From Olsenella sp. KH3B4 (GTDB lineage Bacteria > Actinomycetota > Coriobacteriia > Coriobacteriales > Atopobiaceae): 64,000 bases of DNA. Below the pieces are notes generated by a model. It was not told the DNA's origin, searched no databases, and saw only the letters and a list, made by a program, of their open reading frames with translations. Made by a program: the position numbers and the translations under genes. Location: the NCBI GenBank assembly GCA_900111695.1, contig FOHD01000003.1, forward strand, positions 214,275-278,274, given 5' to 3'. How positions within the stretch are numbered: position 1 is the stretch's first letter; every line of letters begins with the position of its first letter. This document shows positions 1 through 8,168 of the stretch, in pieces.

Positions 1-1
1 T

Positions 2-793
2 GACGTGCCATCGAAAAGTATCGAGGAAGCCAAACTTTTCAAGGCTGCGGGTGGCCGCACGATTGTGGACATGACGCCTCTGGCGTATGGTCGCAACCCT
101 GAAGCTCTCCGCTTTATTTCCCAACACGCTGGTATCAATGTACTGTGCATCACGGGGTTTCACAAGGATTTGTGGCTTCCTCGTTGGTTTGATAACTTAT
201 CTGATGAAGAAATCTCGTGTGAGCTTACGCGTGAGATTGAAGATGGAATAGGCTTCTCAAAGGTCAAGCCCTCTGCAGTGAAGATCGGTACTTCCCTGGG
301 TAAAGTAACGGAGCGGGAGAAGCGTGCAATTAGAATTGCTACTCCGGTTGCCCTGAGGCACCACCTACCAATCATTACGCACTGTGACAAGGGTACGATG
401 GGCCTTGAGCAGCTCGATTTGCTCGAAGCTCAGGGTATGGATTTGTCTCATGTATGTCTCTCGCACACAGATCTCACCTTGGATTCTGCCTATATGAAAT
501 CCCTCATGAGCAGGGGGGCGTTCCTCTCTTTCGATCACGTCGGAAGGGACCTTAGCGCACGCGATGCTAATCGCGTGCGGATATTAAAGGACCTCATCAC
601 TTCAGGATTCGGAGACCAAATCTGTCTGGCGGGAGACATGGGCAAGAAGAACTATTTCAAGTCGTATGGTGGTGCACCTGGCCTCGATTACATCCTCACA
701 GACTTGAAAGAGTATCTCCTGGATGAGATTGGCGAAGAGGACTATTGGAAGATGTTGATAGACAACCCCCGGAATGTCCTCGATTGGTCCTAA
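2..793 (+). CDS. Phosphotriesterase-family metal-dependent hydrolase, 5' end missing
   Basis: About 263 C-terminal residues of a TIM-barrel amidohydrolase of the phosphotriesterase (PTE) family. The frame is open to the window edge, and the N-terminal metal-binding HxH of the family is absent, so the gene starts before the window; the GTG at 5 is not a convincing start. Visible family features are GGRTIVDMT near the N end, a barrel lysine region (SAVKIGTS), the metal histidines in PIITHCDKG and CLSHTDLTL, and the late aspartate in CLAGDMG. Members hydrolyse lactones, phosphoesters or related small molecules. A sugar-acid dehydratase-like gene follows 62 bp downstream, so lactone hydrolysis in sugar-acid catabolism is a reasonable inference, not shown. 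Its base composition is less GC-rich than the genes from 8 kb onward. Confidence 0.8.
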   Translation, partial: DVPSKSIEEAKLFKAAGGRTIVDMTPLAYGRNPEALRFISQHAGINVLCITGFHKDLWLPRWFDNLSDEEISCELTREIEDGIGFSKVKPSAVKIGTSLGKVTEREKRAIRIATPVALRHHLPIITHCDKGTMGLEQLDLLEAQGMDLSHVCLSHTDLTLDSAYMKSLMSRGAFLSFDHVGRDLSARDANRVRILKDLITSGFGDQICLAGDMGKKNYFKSYGGAPGLDYILTDLKEYLLDEIGEEDYWKMLIDNPRNVLDWS

Positions 794-855
794 CGAAATT
801 GGATAGGGGAATTTAGACCTCTATCCTTACCACACAACAGGAAAGGCAATACACT

Positions 856-2496
856 ATGCAACGCAAGATCGATCAGCTCGAGCCCTTCCAGCGCGCCATC
901 TCAAAGGCACACCTTGCAGCTGCGGGCATTTCTATTGATTCGCTCGAGGATCCGAACAAGCCGCTTATTGCGATTGCAAACAGCTGGAATGAGGTTTGCC
1001 CCGGCCACGAGCCGCTCCGACAGCTTGCCGCGGAAGCTAAGAAGGGCGTGCTTGAGGCCGGTGGAGAGCCTATAGAGTTCAACACTATCGGAATGTGCGA
1101 TGGAGTTGCCCAGGGCCATCCCGGCATGAGGTACTGCCTGCCGCATCGTGATCTCATTACCGATTCTTGCGAGGCCATGATCGTCGGCGAGGGGGTCTTT
1201 GACGGCGTGGTCTACATGGGCTCGTGCGACAAGATTATCCCTGGCATGCTCAATGCCGCCGCACGAATCAATCTTCCCTCGGCAATTGTCACCGCTGGCC
1301 CCTGCTATGACGAGATAAAGCCCTCTGAATCCAAGGCGCTTCGTGCGGCGTTCTTGCGCGGGGAAGCAACAGAACGCGATGTAATCGAGGGAACGCTCAG
1401 ATACTACACGGGCCCAGGCATCTGCCCGTTTTTGGGTACCGCAAACACCATGGGATGCATCCCGGAGGCTCTCGGCATGATGCTTCCATATGGTGCCCTC
1501 TGGCCAAGCTCTACTAGCCAGCGAAGGTTCAGCGCTCGACAGACCGGCGCACGCGTCGTTGACCTTGTCCGCAGGGGAATCCGGCCCTCTGATATCATGA
1601 CCCAAGCGGCACTTGACAACGCGGTAACGCTCCTTGCCTCTATCGGCGGTTCACTCAATGCCTTGGTGCATCTTCCTGCCCTTGCGCACGAACTCGGCCT
1701 TGAGGTCACTTGGGATAAAGTTGCCGATATCACCAGCCACACTCCTGTTGTTTGCAATGTGGTGCCCAATGGTGATATCAGCTGCATCAATCTCTATAAG
1801 GCAGGCGGTGTTCCTGCTGTGCTCAAGACTATTGAGGGCGATCTTGACACCACGGTCATGACTGTGACGGGGCAGACTCTCGGCGAGAACCTAGACAAGG
1901 ACGTACCTGTCGACCGCTCCGTCATCCGAACTCAAGATGACCCTGGCTCGGTCTGCAACGGAATACAAGTGCTCTACGGAAATCTCGCTCCCGAGGGGGC
2001 TCTTGTCAAGACGAGTGCCGTTCCAGCCGAGCAGCATGTTTGGACGGGAAAGGCCCAGGTCTTCGAATCCGAAGAGGAAGCATTTGCTGCTTATAACGCG
2101 CACACAATCAAACCTGGAACTGGCGTTGTAGTGCGCTACGAGGGCCCCAAGGGAGGCCCGGGCATGAAGGAGCTACACCGAGTCACCGAGATCATGAAGG
2201 GCATTCCCAACTCGGCAGTCATTACGGATGGCCGTTTCTCTGGTGCGTCGGGTGGACTTTCCGTAGGATATCTCTGCCCCGAGGCGTTCGAGGGTGGCGC
2301 GATTGCTCTCGTAAAGAATGGCGATGAGATTCACGTTGACCTAACCAAGAACCTCATTGAGCTGCACGTCTCTGATGCGGAGCTCGAGAAGCGTCGTGCT
2401 TCGTGGAAGCCGGTCATTCACGAGAATGGAGGACACCTGCTTGAGCGTTATTCGAAGCAGGTGGCTTCTGCAAAGACTGGTGCCGTGTTGAGCTAA
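856..2496 (+). CDS. IlvD/Edd family dehydratase (dihydroxy-acid or sugar-acid dehydratase)
   Basis: 546 residues, full length for the IlvD/Edd family of Fe-S dehydratases. The three expected cluster cysteines are visible: C48 (NEVCPGH), C124 (GSCDKIIPGM) and C190 (GICPFLGTANTMG). D82, D125 and the following Lys match the Mg-binding site with its carbamylated lysine. The C-terminal ITDGRFSGASGG motif is also present. The enzyme removes water from 2,3-dihydroxy acids to give 2-keto acids. In branched-chain amino acid synthesis this is ilvD, but no ilv gene is nearby and the upstream neighbour is a PTE-family hydrolase, so an aldonate dehydratase role (sugar-acid catabolism) is at least as likely. 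An AGGAAAGG ribosome-binding site lies about 10 bp before the ATG. Confidence 0.85.
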   Translation: MQRKIDQLEPFQRAISKAHLAAAGISIDSLEDPNKPLIAIANSWNEVCPGHEPLRQLAAEAKKGVLEAGGEPIEFNTIGMCDGVAQGHPGMRYCLPHRDLITDSCEAMIVGEGVFDGVVYMGSCDKIIPGMLNAAARINLPSAIVTAGPCYDEIKPSESKALRAAFLRGEATERDVIEGTLRYYTGPGICPFLGTANTMGCIPEALGMMLPYGALWPSSTSQRRFSARQTGARVVDLVRRGIRPSDIMTQAALDNAVTLLASIGGSLNALVHLPALAHELGLEVTWDKVADITSHTPVVCNVVPNGDISCINLYKAGGVPAVLKTIEGDLDTTVMTVTGQTLGENLDKDVPVDRSVIRTQDDPGSVCNGIQVLYGNLAPEGALVKTSAVPAEQHVWTGKAQVFESEEEAFAAYNAHTIKPGTGVVVRYEGPKGGPGMKELHRVTEIMKGIPNSAVITDGRFSGASGGLSVGYLCPEAFEGGAIALVKNGDEIHVDLTKNLIELHVSDAELEKRRASWKPVIHENGGHLLERYSKQVASAKTGAVLS

Positions 2497-2504
2497 CTAT
2501 CGCG

Positions 2505-2528
2505 ATTCCCAGCTGGGAATTCCTTTTT
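2505..2528 (+). terminator. Probable terminator after the dehydratase gene
   Basis: A perfect 16-bp palindrome, ATTCCCAGCTGGGAAT (2505-2520), sits 8 bp after the dehydratase stop and is followed by a five-T run (2524-2528). The stem would close over the central AGCT. Position and T-run suggest rho-independent termination, although the loop is very short. Confidence 0.55.
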
Positions 2529-2588
2529 GGGCACCGCTCGGCTCTTTGTTCCGTCCGGTGCCCTCATTATTAAACCAAGGATTTCAGT

Positions 2589-2625
2589 GCCACGCCTTCT
2601 CTGACGTTCTCAGGGAAGGCGTGGC
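2589..2625. repeat. 11-bp inverted repeat with 15-bp loop
   Basis: GCCACGCCTTC (2589-2599) and GAAGGCGTGGC (2615-2625) are exact reverse complements separated by 15 bp. They could form a stable hairpin about 90 bp after the dehydratase stop. There is no T-run, so a terminator call is weak. Confidence 0.6.
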
Positions 2626-3052
2626 TGCAGATGTTCGTCGTGTTGGCGACCCTACTGTTGTCGACACGCTCGTTAGTGCCTGTTGCTCCGGAAGTGGGAC
2701 CCACCGTCGTCAACGGGAAGTAGTGGTTGAGAGGGTCTTGTCAAACCCTAGAGCTGCGAGGAGCCGTGCCTGCCTGTACATATTGCAGGTGGCGGGTTTA
2801 ACATCCGGGGAGGCGATGCGTGCCTACCGCCACGAGTCGACGTACTCGGCAAGCGTGAGGCTAGGCGTGTCCCGCGTGGCCTTCCGGTACAGTTTGGCCT
2901 CGTGCTTATCCGTAATCCGTCCTCGCACCAGTCATCGGTCCCGGTGCGGTACGTGCGAGCGAGTACTAATAATTGTCGGCGTTGGGGTTCATCCCAATCT
3001 CGAAGCACCTGTGCAGCCGTCTCCCGCTGCGCATGCGAATAGTGCTTGCGTT

Positions 3053-3085
3053 GCGGGATTGAGTTGCCGGGCAACTCAATCCCGC
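3053..3085. repeat. 33-bp palindrome, left copy of repeat family 1
   Basis: Two 16-bp arms, GCGGGATTGAGTTGCC (3053-3068) and its exact reverse complement (3070-3085), around one central base. A copy differing at a single base lies at 8084-8116, just after the c-di-GMP gene. A partial copy (GGCAACTCAGTCCCGCG) is at about 3224-3240. The shape resembles REP-type interspersed palindromes. Confidence 0.85.
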
Positions 3086-3096
3086 GGTGGCAAAAG

Positions 3097-3174
3097 CGCA
3101 CACGAAAACAATCCCTGGCACTTCTCGGCGGCGTTTTCCCAGGAAGTCGCTGACACCCATCGTTTTCGCGTGCG
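3097..3174. repeat. Wide inverted repeat, 13-bp arms
   Basis: CGCACACGAAAAC (3097-3109) and GTTTTCGCGTGCG (3162-3174) are complementary at 12 of 13 positions and lie 52 bp apart. The spacing is like the inverted repeats at 22054-22121 and 53180-53280. It could fold as one long RNA hairpin upstream of the c-di-GMP gene. Function unknown. Confidence 0.5.
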
Positions 3175-3374
3175 TTTTTCCCGAGAAACGCGCGCACTAC
3201 CCTTTCATGCAACTTTTCTGCCCGGCAACTCAGTCCCGCGAACCCCGCGGCGATGACCCCGCAGCGTGTCCATACCCCCATCGATAGCAATGAAGCTGAA
3301 ATGGAGAAGACCTAGTATGGTTTCGCGTTTCTGATTTGGTTGGAATGGCAAAACGGTAAGGGCGTGGTTGAGAG

Positions 3375-6300
3375 ATGGCTAATACCCTGGGGTCTCAAAA
3401 GGACCACATCCAGGCGCAGCTCAGGCAGTGCTATGACCTGCTCGATGGAGGGGTCTGCTTCGTTCTTGCCGACGGAACCGAGCGAATCGCCTTCGCCAAC
3501 AAGGAGGTGGCGTCTCTCTACGGGTGTGAGAGCGTGCAGGACTTCCTGCATGTTTGCTCCTCAAGTTATCAGAACATGATGGAGGCGGAGGACTACACGC
3601 CTCTCGCGGAGATTTCCGCCGAGAACTCCGAGCACTTCCCCATCGCGTTCCACTATCGGACAAAGGCGGGACACTTCCGAAAGGTGCAGGGCTCGGGCAC
3701 GCTCAGGGACACCCCCCTCGGGCGGGCCTACGTTCTCACGATCTTCTCGGCCGAGCAGGTCTCCAGCGACCTGAGGGGGAAAGACATCACGGGCGTGCTG
3801 GGCATGCACGACTTCTTTCGGGAGGCCCTGCATCAGGCGCAAGACCGGCTGGCGCAACCGAGGGTGCGCGCCTTGTACCCGGTCTGCTTTGACCTCACCA
3901 ACTTCGCGGAATACAACCGACTGTACGGTATGCATCGGGGAGATGAGTGCCTGAAGAGAATCGCCGATGTCATCACCGAATACTTCCCGGGGACATTAGT
4001 CGGCCACCTCACCGCCGACCACTTCGTGGCGCTCCTGCCATCGGCAGGCATTGAGCCGAAGCTCGAGCAGGTCACCAATGAGGTGAGCCGCTTTATTGAT
4101 GACGATGGAATCCAGCTCAAGGTTGGCATATACCGGCCGTCGGAGGAAGATACGCTGGATGACCTGCGTCATGGCTTTGACTTTGCGAAGATGGCATGCG
4201 ACAGCATCAAGTCGGATAGCAATCGGAGTATTGCCGTCTATCACCCCTCAATGGGGGAGACCATCGCCAACAAGGCCTATGTCCTGCGCCATTTCAGCGA
4301 AGCACTGGAGAAGCACTACCTCAAGGTGTACTACCAGCCGGTGATTCGCACGCTGACGGGGAAGCTGAGCGGGTTCGAGGCTCTGGTGCGCTGGGAAGAC
4401 CCCGCACTCGGCTTGGTCTACCCGAACGTTTTCATTCCAGTGCTCGAAGAGGCCCAGCTCATCAGCCGTCTCGATCGGTACGTCCTGGAACAGGTTGCGC
4501 GGCTGATTCGAGATCGTATGGACAACGGCCTGCCTCTGGTTCCCGTCTCCGTGAACCTCTCGGCGTATGACTTCGATGGGGCAGGCCCGCTTGACTCGAT
4601 CGAGAAGACGGTACAGCGCTACCGGATTCCAAGGACTGTGCTGTGCTTCGAGATTACAGAGAGGGTCATGATTCGGAACCATCTGACCATGTCGAAGATG
4701 GTCCACGAGTTCCAGCACGCTGGCTACCAGGTGTGGATGGATGACTTCGGGAGCGAATACTCGTCGCTGAACTCGCTTCATAACTATAACTTCGACGTGA
4801 TTAAGATTGACATGGGCTTCTTCAGTCACTTTGACGATAGGAGCCGGCAAATCATCACCTCGGTGGTGACAATGGCCAGGATGCTCGGCGTGCAGACGCT
4901 GGCCGAGGGGGTAGAGACGCAGGAGCAGGTCTCCTTCCTGAAGAAAATTGGCTGCGGGCGCATCCAGGGGTACTACTACGGACGCCCGATGATGTACGAG
5001 GGCACGCTTTCCCTCATGCACAGCAAGGGCTTTCAGCTGGAAACGCCAGAGGAAGCCCACATGATGGATGCCGCGGAGGACATCAACGTTGCCTCTGATG
5101 CCCCCACGGCTATCTTCAGATTTGACGGGAAGAACATCACGCTTCTCCTTGAGAATGACGCCTACAAGAGGGAGCTGAGAACCACTGGAACGCAGGATAT
5201 GGCCGAGGCAAATGCTAACCTCGGGGCGGAGGGATACCCGTTCCGTGGCAGGTTCCAGCAGCTTTTGACTGACGCGTCAAGGTCGAGGGCATGGGAGACC
5301 CTGACATATGCGGATAATGGCCAGTACATTCGGGTGAGCGTCCATTGGATTGCTGGGGACGAGAAAGACTGGGTCGGCGAGGCGCACCTCTACAACATCA
5401 GCAACGACTCGGCAATTCAACAGGCGAAGACGCTTGACAATACGCTGCGCAATATCTTTCAGCTTTACGAGGGCTTCTATCTTCTCGACCGCGGCAAGGG
5501 TGAGGTTAAGGTCCTGAGGTCTAGCCATTCGGAGGTGAACCAGCGGAAGGTTCCCCAAGCCGTCCAGGCGTTCATCGAGTACTTCACCGCGAACCTGGTA
5601 TATCCGGATGACAGGGCACGCTTTCGGGCATTTATCGGCTCCGAGGACGTGGGGTCGAGTGTCGAGGCCGGAAGAGGCTCTATACGGGCCGAGCTCGTGC
5701 GTATTCGAAAGGCAGACGGCACCTATCGGTGGACGGTGTTCGAGGCACTCGCGATGTACAAGAGCGCCACTAAGAACGTCCTTCTCTGCGAGCGGGATGA
5801 CATCTGGGAAGGGAAGGATGATAGAGACACCCTCCTTCCCGTGTTCTGCCGTTCTTTCGGAGTCTTTGGAGCCGGTGCCGTGCGGCCGGAGACCCTGGAA
5901 GAGAGTAGTCTCTTCCGCTCGCTCTGCAATGACTCTCCATACCCGTTCTTCTGGGAAGACAAGGAAGGTCGAATCCTTGGGGTAAGCAAGGGCTTCCTCA
6001 AGGGCGGGGGGTTCCGCGACGCATCGCCGTTTCTGGGGAAGACCGAGGAGGAACTCGGAGGCAACTTTGACCTGCCGAAGATGAGCCACTCTGGAGATGG
6101 ACAGCCGAGTGACGGGAAATATGACACCGAGGCACGGGAGCTGACGTTGATGAACGGCAGGCTCCAGGAAGTCCGCATTTCTCGCTCGCCCTGGTACCAG
6201 GAAAAGGAAATTGCGGGAACGCTGGGCATGATTAGTGCCCCTGGACCGGAAGGTGATGACGAGGAATCTCGTCTGGGCCTTGTCGATCCCGAGACAGGGT

Positions 6301-8084
6301 TTCTCAGCTTCCGGGGTTCAATCGAGGCCGGCCTGCTGTATGCAGACCAGTATCGCCTGAGGAGGCTTGAGTACGTCGGCCTTCTCATGGACGTTCCCGC
6401 CTTTGCGGAGGTGATGCGTGACAGTGCCGAGAATGCGAAGGCTATATTGACAGAGCTATCGACAACGCTTCGGAAGGCCTTGACTCCTGGGTGGGCCGTT
6501 GCGCGAATTGGGCTTTGCTGCTTTCTCTGCTTCTGCCAGAGGGACAACGCCGGAAAGATCGAGGAGCGGCTAGGGGAGGTCTCGGAAATCCTTCCGCAGC
6601 TGTGGAGACGTCTTGGAGTCCGGACGGTCCCCACGCTCGCGCACGCGGTGGCGTATAGCTCGGAGGTGAGAAGCCTTGACGAGATGTTCCAGCTTCTGAC
6701 AAGAAGGCTGAGCAGCGCGGAGAAGGAGGTATATGGAGACAAGCCCTATACGGACGATCGCCTGTTCGTGAGGCGAGAGGTGCTGGATGGCATGCCGGAA
6801 CGCGTTGTCATCAGCGATCCTAAGACGTATGAGCTCGTCTATATGAACCAAGCTGCGCGGAGGGATGTTGGGATTAGCCAGGACGACAGCCTCAAGGGTC
6901 GCTTCTGCTACAGAGTGCTGGAAGGCTTCGATGCCCCATGCAGGGACTGCCCGAACATGATGCTGCGGATGGACCGTGCATTCTGTACGTCCCACATGAG
7001 CCACAAGACCGGAGAAAGCTTGATTGTCCGCTCGTTCCTCACGTCGTGGGAGAGGCGGTCGCTCAAAGTTACCATCGCCTTCAACCTGAACGAGTATCTG
7101 GATACGCTCGCAAAGGATCGTGGTCTTTTCTACCAGGAGATGCGCGCAAACGAGGCGATATCCCGCGGCATGATGGAGGCAGATCCGGAAAAGGGAATTG
7201 AGCAGACGATTGCGTGCATAGCCGAGAACATGCAACCGGAGCGGTTCCTTATATTCGAGGAGCGAGACGACAATACGGTCAGCGCGACCTACGAATGGAG
7301 GGCTCCGGGCGTGGTCGCGCTGAAGGACGAGCTCCAGAGCATTCCGAGGACGGGTCTGACGGCCCTGTATGAGGGATTTTCCTCGAATAGGCTGGTCATG
7401 GTTAGTGACATGGAAGCGTTCCAGAAGGAGCACCCAAACTTTTCGCTTCGCATCCATGGGGTGCATGGCTTCATCTCGGGACAGCTGCTGCTCCAGAACC
7501 AGCGAGAGGGCTTTACGCTGGTCATCAACCCATCGGAAGAGAGCTTCCAGACGGGCAGCATCTTGTACTCAACGCTCACCGACTTCATCGCGGTGATGGT
7601 TCGTAACAGAAACAGCCTGCACGAGCTGGAGAAGCAGAGCATGATTGACCAGCTCACCGGTGCCGGCAACAGACGTGCGCTGGAGCGCCGGATTCGGGAG
7701 TGGCAGGGCGATGGCGTGCTGGGCGTGATTTCAATCGACCTTAACGGATTGAAGAACACGAATGACACGCAGGGCCACCATGCTGGCGACGTGCTGATTC
7801 GCGAGACCGCGCGCGTCCTCGAGGAGTGCGCTGGTGAGGACTGCGTTTTCCGGACCGGTGGAGACGAATATGTCGTTGTGACTGAGGACCTTGAGGAGCG
7901 AGATATTCGGCTGCTGATTCAGCACATGCGAAAGAGCGCGGTGAACAACGGCATCAGCATGGCAATTGGATATTCGTGCATTCGGGGGAAGCTCACGGAC
8001 TTCGATGCGCTGCTTACGAAGGCAGACTTCAACATGTACCAGGACAAGGGGCACAGCTTCCGCAGGAGGCGCGGGGATCGCTAG
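3375..8084 (+). CDS. Multidomain PAS/GAF/EAL/GGDEF cyclic-di-GMP protein
   Basis: 1569 residues with no evident membrane segment. Order seen: PAS-like (about 15-115), degenerate GGDEF-like (160-295, TADHF where GGDEF is expected), EAL phosphodiesterase (305-545), further PAS-like segments (about 560-960), a second degenerate GGDEF-like domain (about 968-1115, starting DPETGF), a Cys-containing PAS (1140-1240), a GAF-like segment (1255-1415) and a C-terminal GGDEF with intact GGDEY (about 1495). The EAL domain keeps FEALVRWE, NLSAYDF, FEITER, MDDFGSEYSS, IKIDMGFF, AEGVET and QGY, so it should cleave c-di-GMP; the last GGDEF should make it. The start has only a weak ribosome-binding site. Signals sensed are unknown. 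Confidence 0.9.
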   Translation: MANTLGSQKDHIQAQLRQCYDLLDGGVCFVLADGTERIAFANKEVASLYGCESVQDFLHVCSSSYQNMMEAEDYTPLAEISAENSEHFPIAFHYRTKAGHFRKVQGSGTLRDTPLGRAYVLTIFSAEQVSSDLRGKDITGVLGMHDFFREALHQAQDRLAQPRVRALYPVCFDLTNFAEYNRLYGMHRGDECLKRIADVITEYFPGTLVGHLTADHFVALLPSAGIEPKLEQVTNEVSRFIDDDGIQLKVGIYRPSEEDTLDDLRHGFDFAKMACDSIKSDSNRSIAVYHPSMGETIANKAYVLRHFSEALEKHYLKVYYQPVIRTLTGKLSGFEALVRWEDPALGLVYPNVFIPVLEEAQLISRLDRYVLEQVARLIRDRMDNGLPLVPVSVNLSAYDFDGAGPLDSIEKTVQRYRIPRTVLCFEITERVMIRNHLTMSKMVHEFQHAGYQVWMDDFGSEYSSLNSLHNYNFDVIKIDMGFFSHFDDRSRQIITSVVTMARMLGVQTLAEGVETQEQVSFLKKIGCGRIQGYYYGRPMMYEGTLSLMHSKGFQLETPEEAHMMDAAEDINVASDAPTAIFRFDGKNITLLLENDAYKRELRTTGTQDMAEANANLGAEGYPFRGRFQQLLTDASRSRAWETLTYADNGQYIRVSVHWIAGDEKDWVGEAHLYNISNDSAIQQAKTLDNTLRNIFQLYEGFYLLDRGKGEVKVLRSSHSEVNQRKVPQAVQAFIEYFTANLVYPDDRARFRAFIGSEDVGSSVEAGRGSIRAELVRIRKADGTYRWTVFEALAMYKSATKNVLLCERDDIWEGKDDRDTLLPVFCRSFGVFGAGAVRPETLEESSLFRSLCNDSPYPFFWEDKEGRILGVSKGFLKGGGFRDASPFLGKTEEELGGNFDLPKMSHSGDGQPSDGKYDTEARELTLMNGRLQEVRISRSPWYQEKEIAGTLGMISAPGPEGDDEESRLGLVDPETGFLSFRGSIEAGLLYADQYRLRRLEYVGLLMDVPAFAEVMRDSAENAKAILTELSTTLRKALTPGWAVARIGLCCFLCFCQRDNAGKIEERLGEVSEILPQLWRRLGVRTVPTLAHAVAYSSEVRSLDEMFQLLTRRLSSAEKEVYGDKPYTDDRLFVRREVLDGMPERVVISDPKTYELVYMNQAARRDVGISQDDSLKGRFCYRVLEGFDAPCRDCPNMMLRMDRAFCTSHMSHKTGESLIVRSFLTSWERRSLKVTIAFNLNEYLDTLAKDRGLFYQEMRANEAISRGMMEADPEKGIEQTIACIAENMQPERFLIFEERDDNTVSATYEWRAPGVVALKDELQSIPRTGLTALYEGFSSNRLVMVSDMEAFQKEHPNFSLRIHGVHGFISGQLLLQNQREGFTLVINPSEESFQTGSILYSTLTDFIAVMVRNRNSLHELEKQSMIDQLTGAGNRRALERRIREWQGDGVLGVISIDLNGLKNTNDTQGHHAGDVLIRETARVLEECAGEDCVFRTGGDEYVVVTEDLEERDIRLLIQHMRKSAVNNGISMAIGYSCIRGKLTDFDALLTKADFNMYQDKGHSFRRRRGDR

Positions 8085-8116
8085 CGGGATTGAGTTCCCG
8101 GGCAACTCAATCCCGC
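8084..8116. repeat. 33-bp palindrome, right copy of repeat family 1
   Basis: Same 33-bp palindrome as at 3053-3085 with one base changed; arms GCGGGATTGAGTT (8084-8096) and AACTCAATCCCGC (8104-8116). Its first base is the last base of the c-di-GMP gene's stop codon. It lies between convergent genes, where it could work as a bidirectional terminator-like hairpin. Confidence 0.85.
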
Positions 8117-8132
8117 GGCGGGCATGCAATCG

Positions 8133-8168
8133 AGTTCCCTGGCAATGGAATCCCATTGCCAGGGAACT
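8133..8168. repeat. 16-bp-arm palindrome overlapping the end of the threonine aldolase gene
   Basis: AGTTCCCTGGCAATGG (8133-8148) and CCATTGCCAGGGAACT (8153-8168) are perfect reverse complements around AATC. The sequence is related to the neighbouring 33-bp palindrome (GAGTTCCC, GGCAA, then ATCCCGCGGG). The stop codon of the minus-strand aldolase (8167-8169) overlaps the right arm. Confidence 0.85.

Larger units (their letters stand above)
2529..3374. other. Palindrome-rich region with no convincing gene
   Basis: About 850 bp with no supported gene. Open frames exist on both strands, but they run through palindromes and match no family I recognise. The region holds an 11-bp inverted repeat at 2589-2625, a 33-bp palindrome at 3053-3085, a wide inverted repeat at 3097-3174, a small hairpin (GCGTTT/AAACGC) near 3172-3191 and a partial copy of the palindrome at 3220-3240. 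A short minus-strand fragment at 2824-2930 reads like protein (TPSLTLAEYVDSWR before a stop) and could be a gene relic. The segment may be a decayed accessory insertion or the leader of the c-di-GMP gene downstream. Confidence 0.6.

Noticed and set aside
2546-3256. Open frame of 236 residues on the plus strand
   Set aside because: It runs through the palindromes, has no ribosome-binding site, biased composition and no family resemblance; an overlapping minus-strand frame is just as open.
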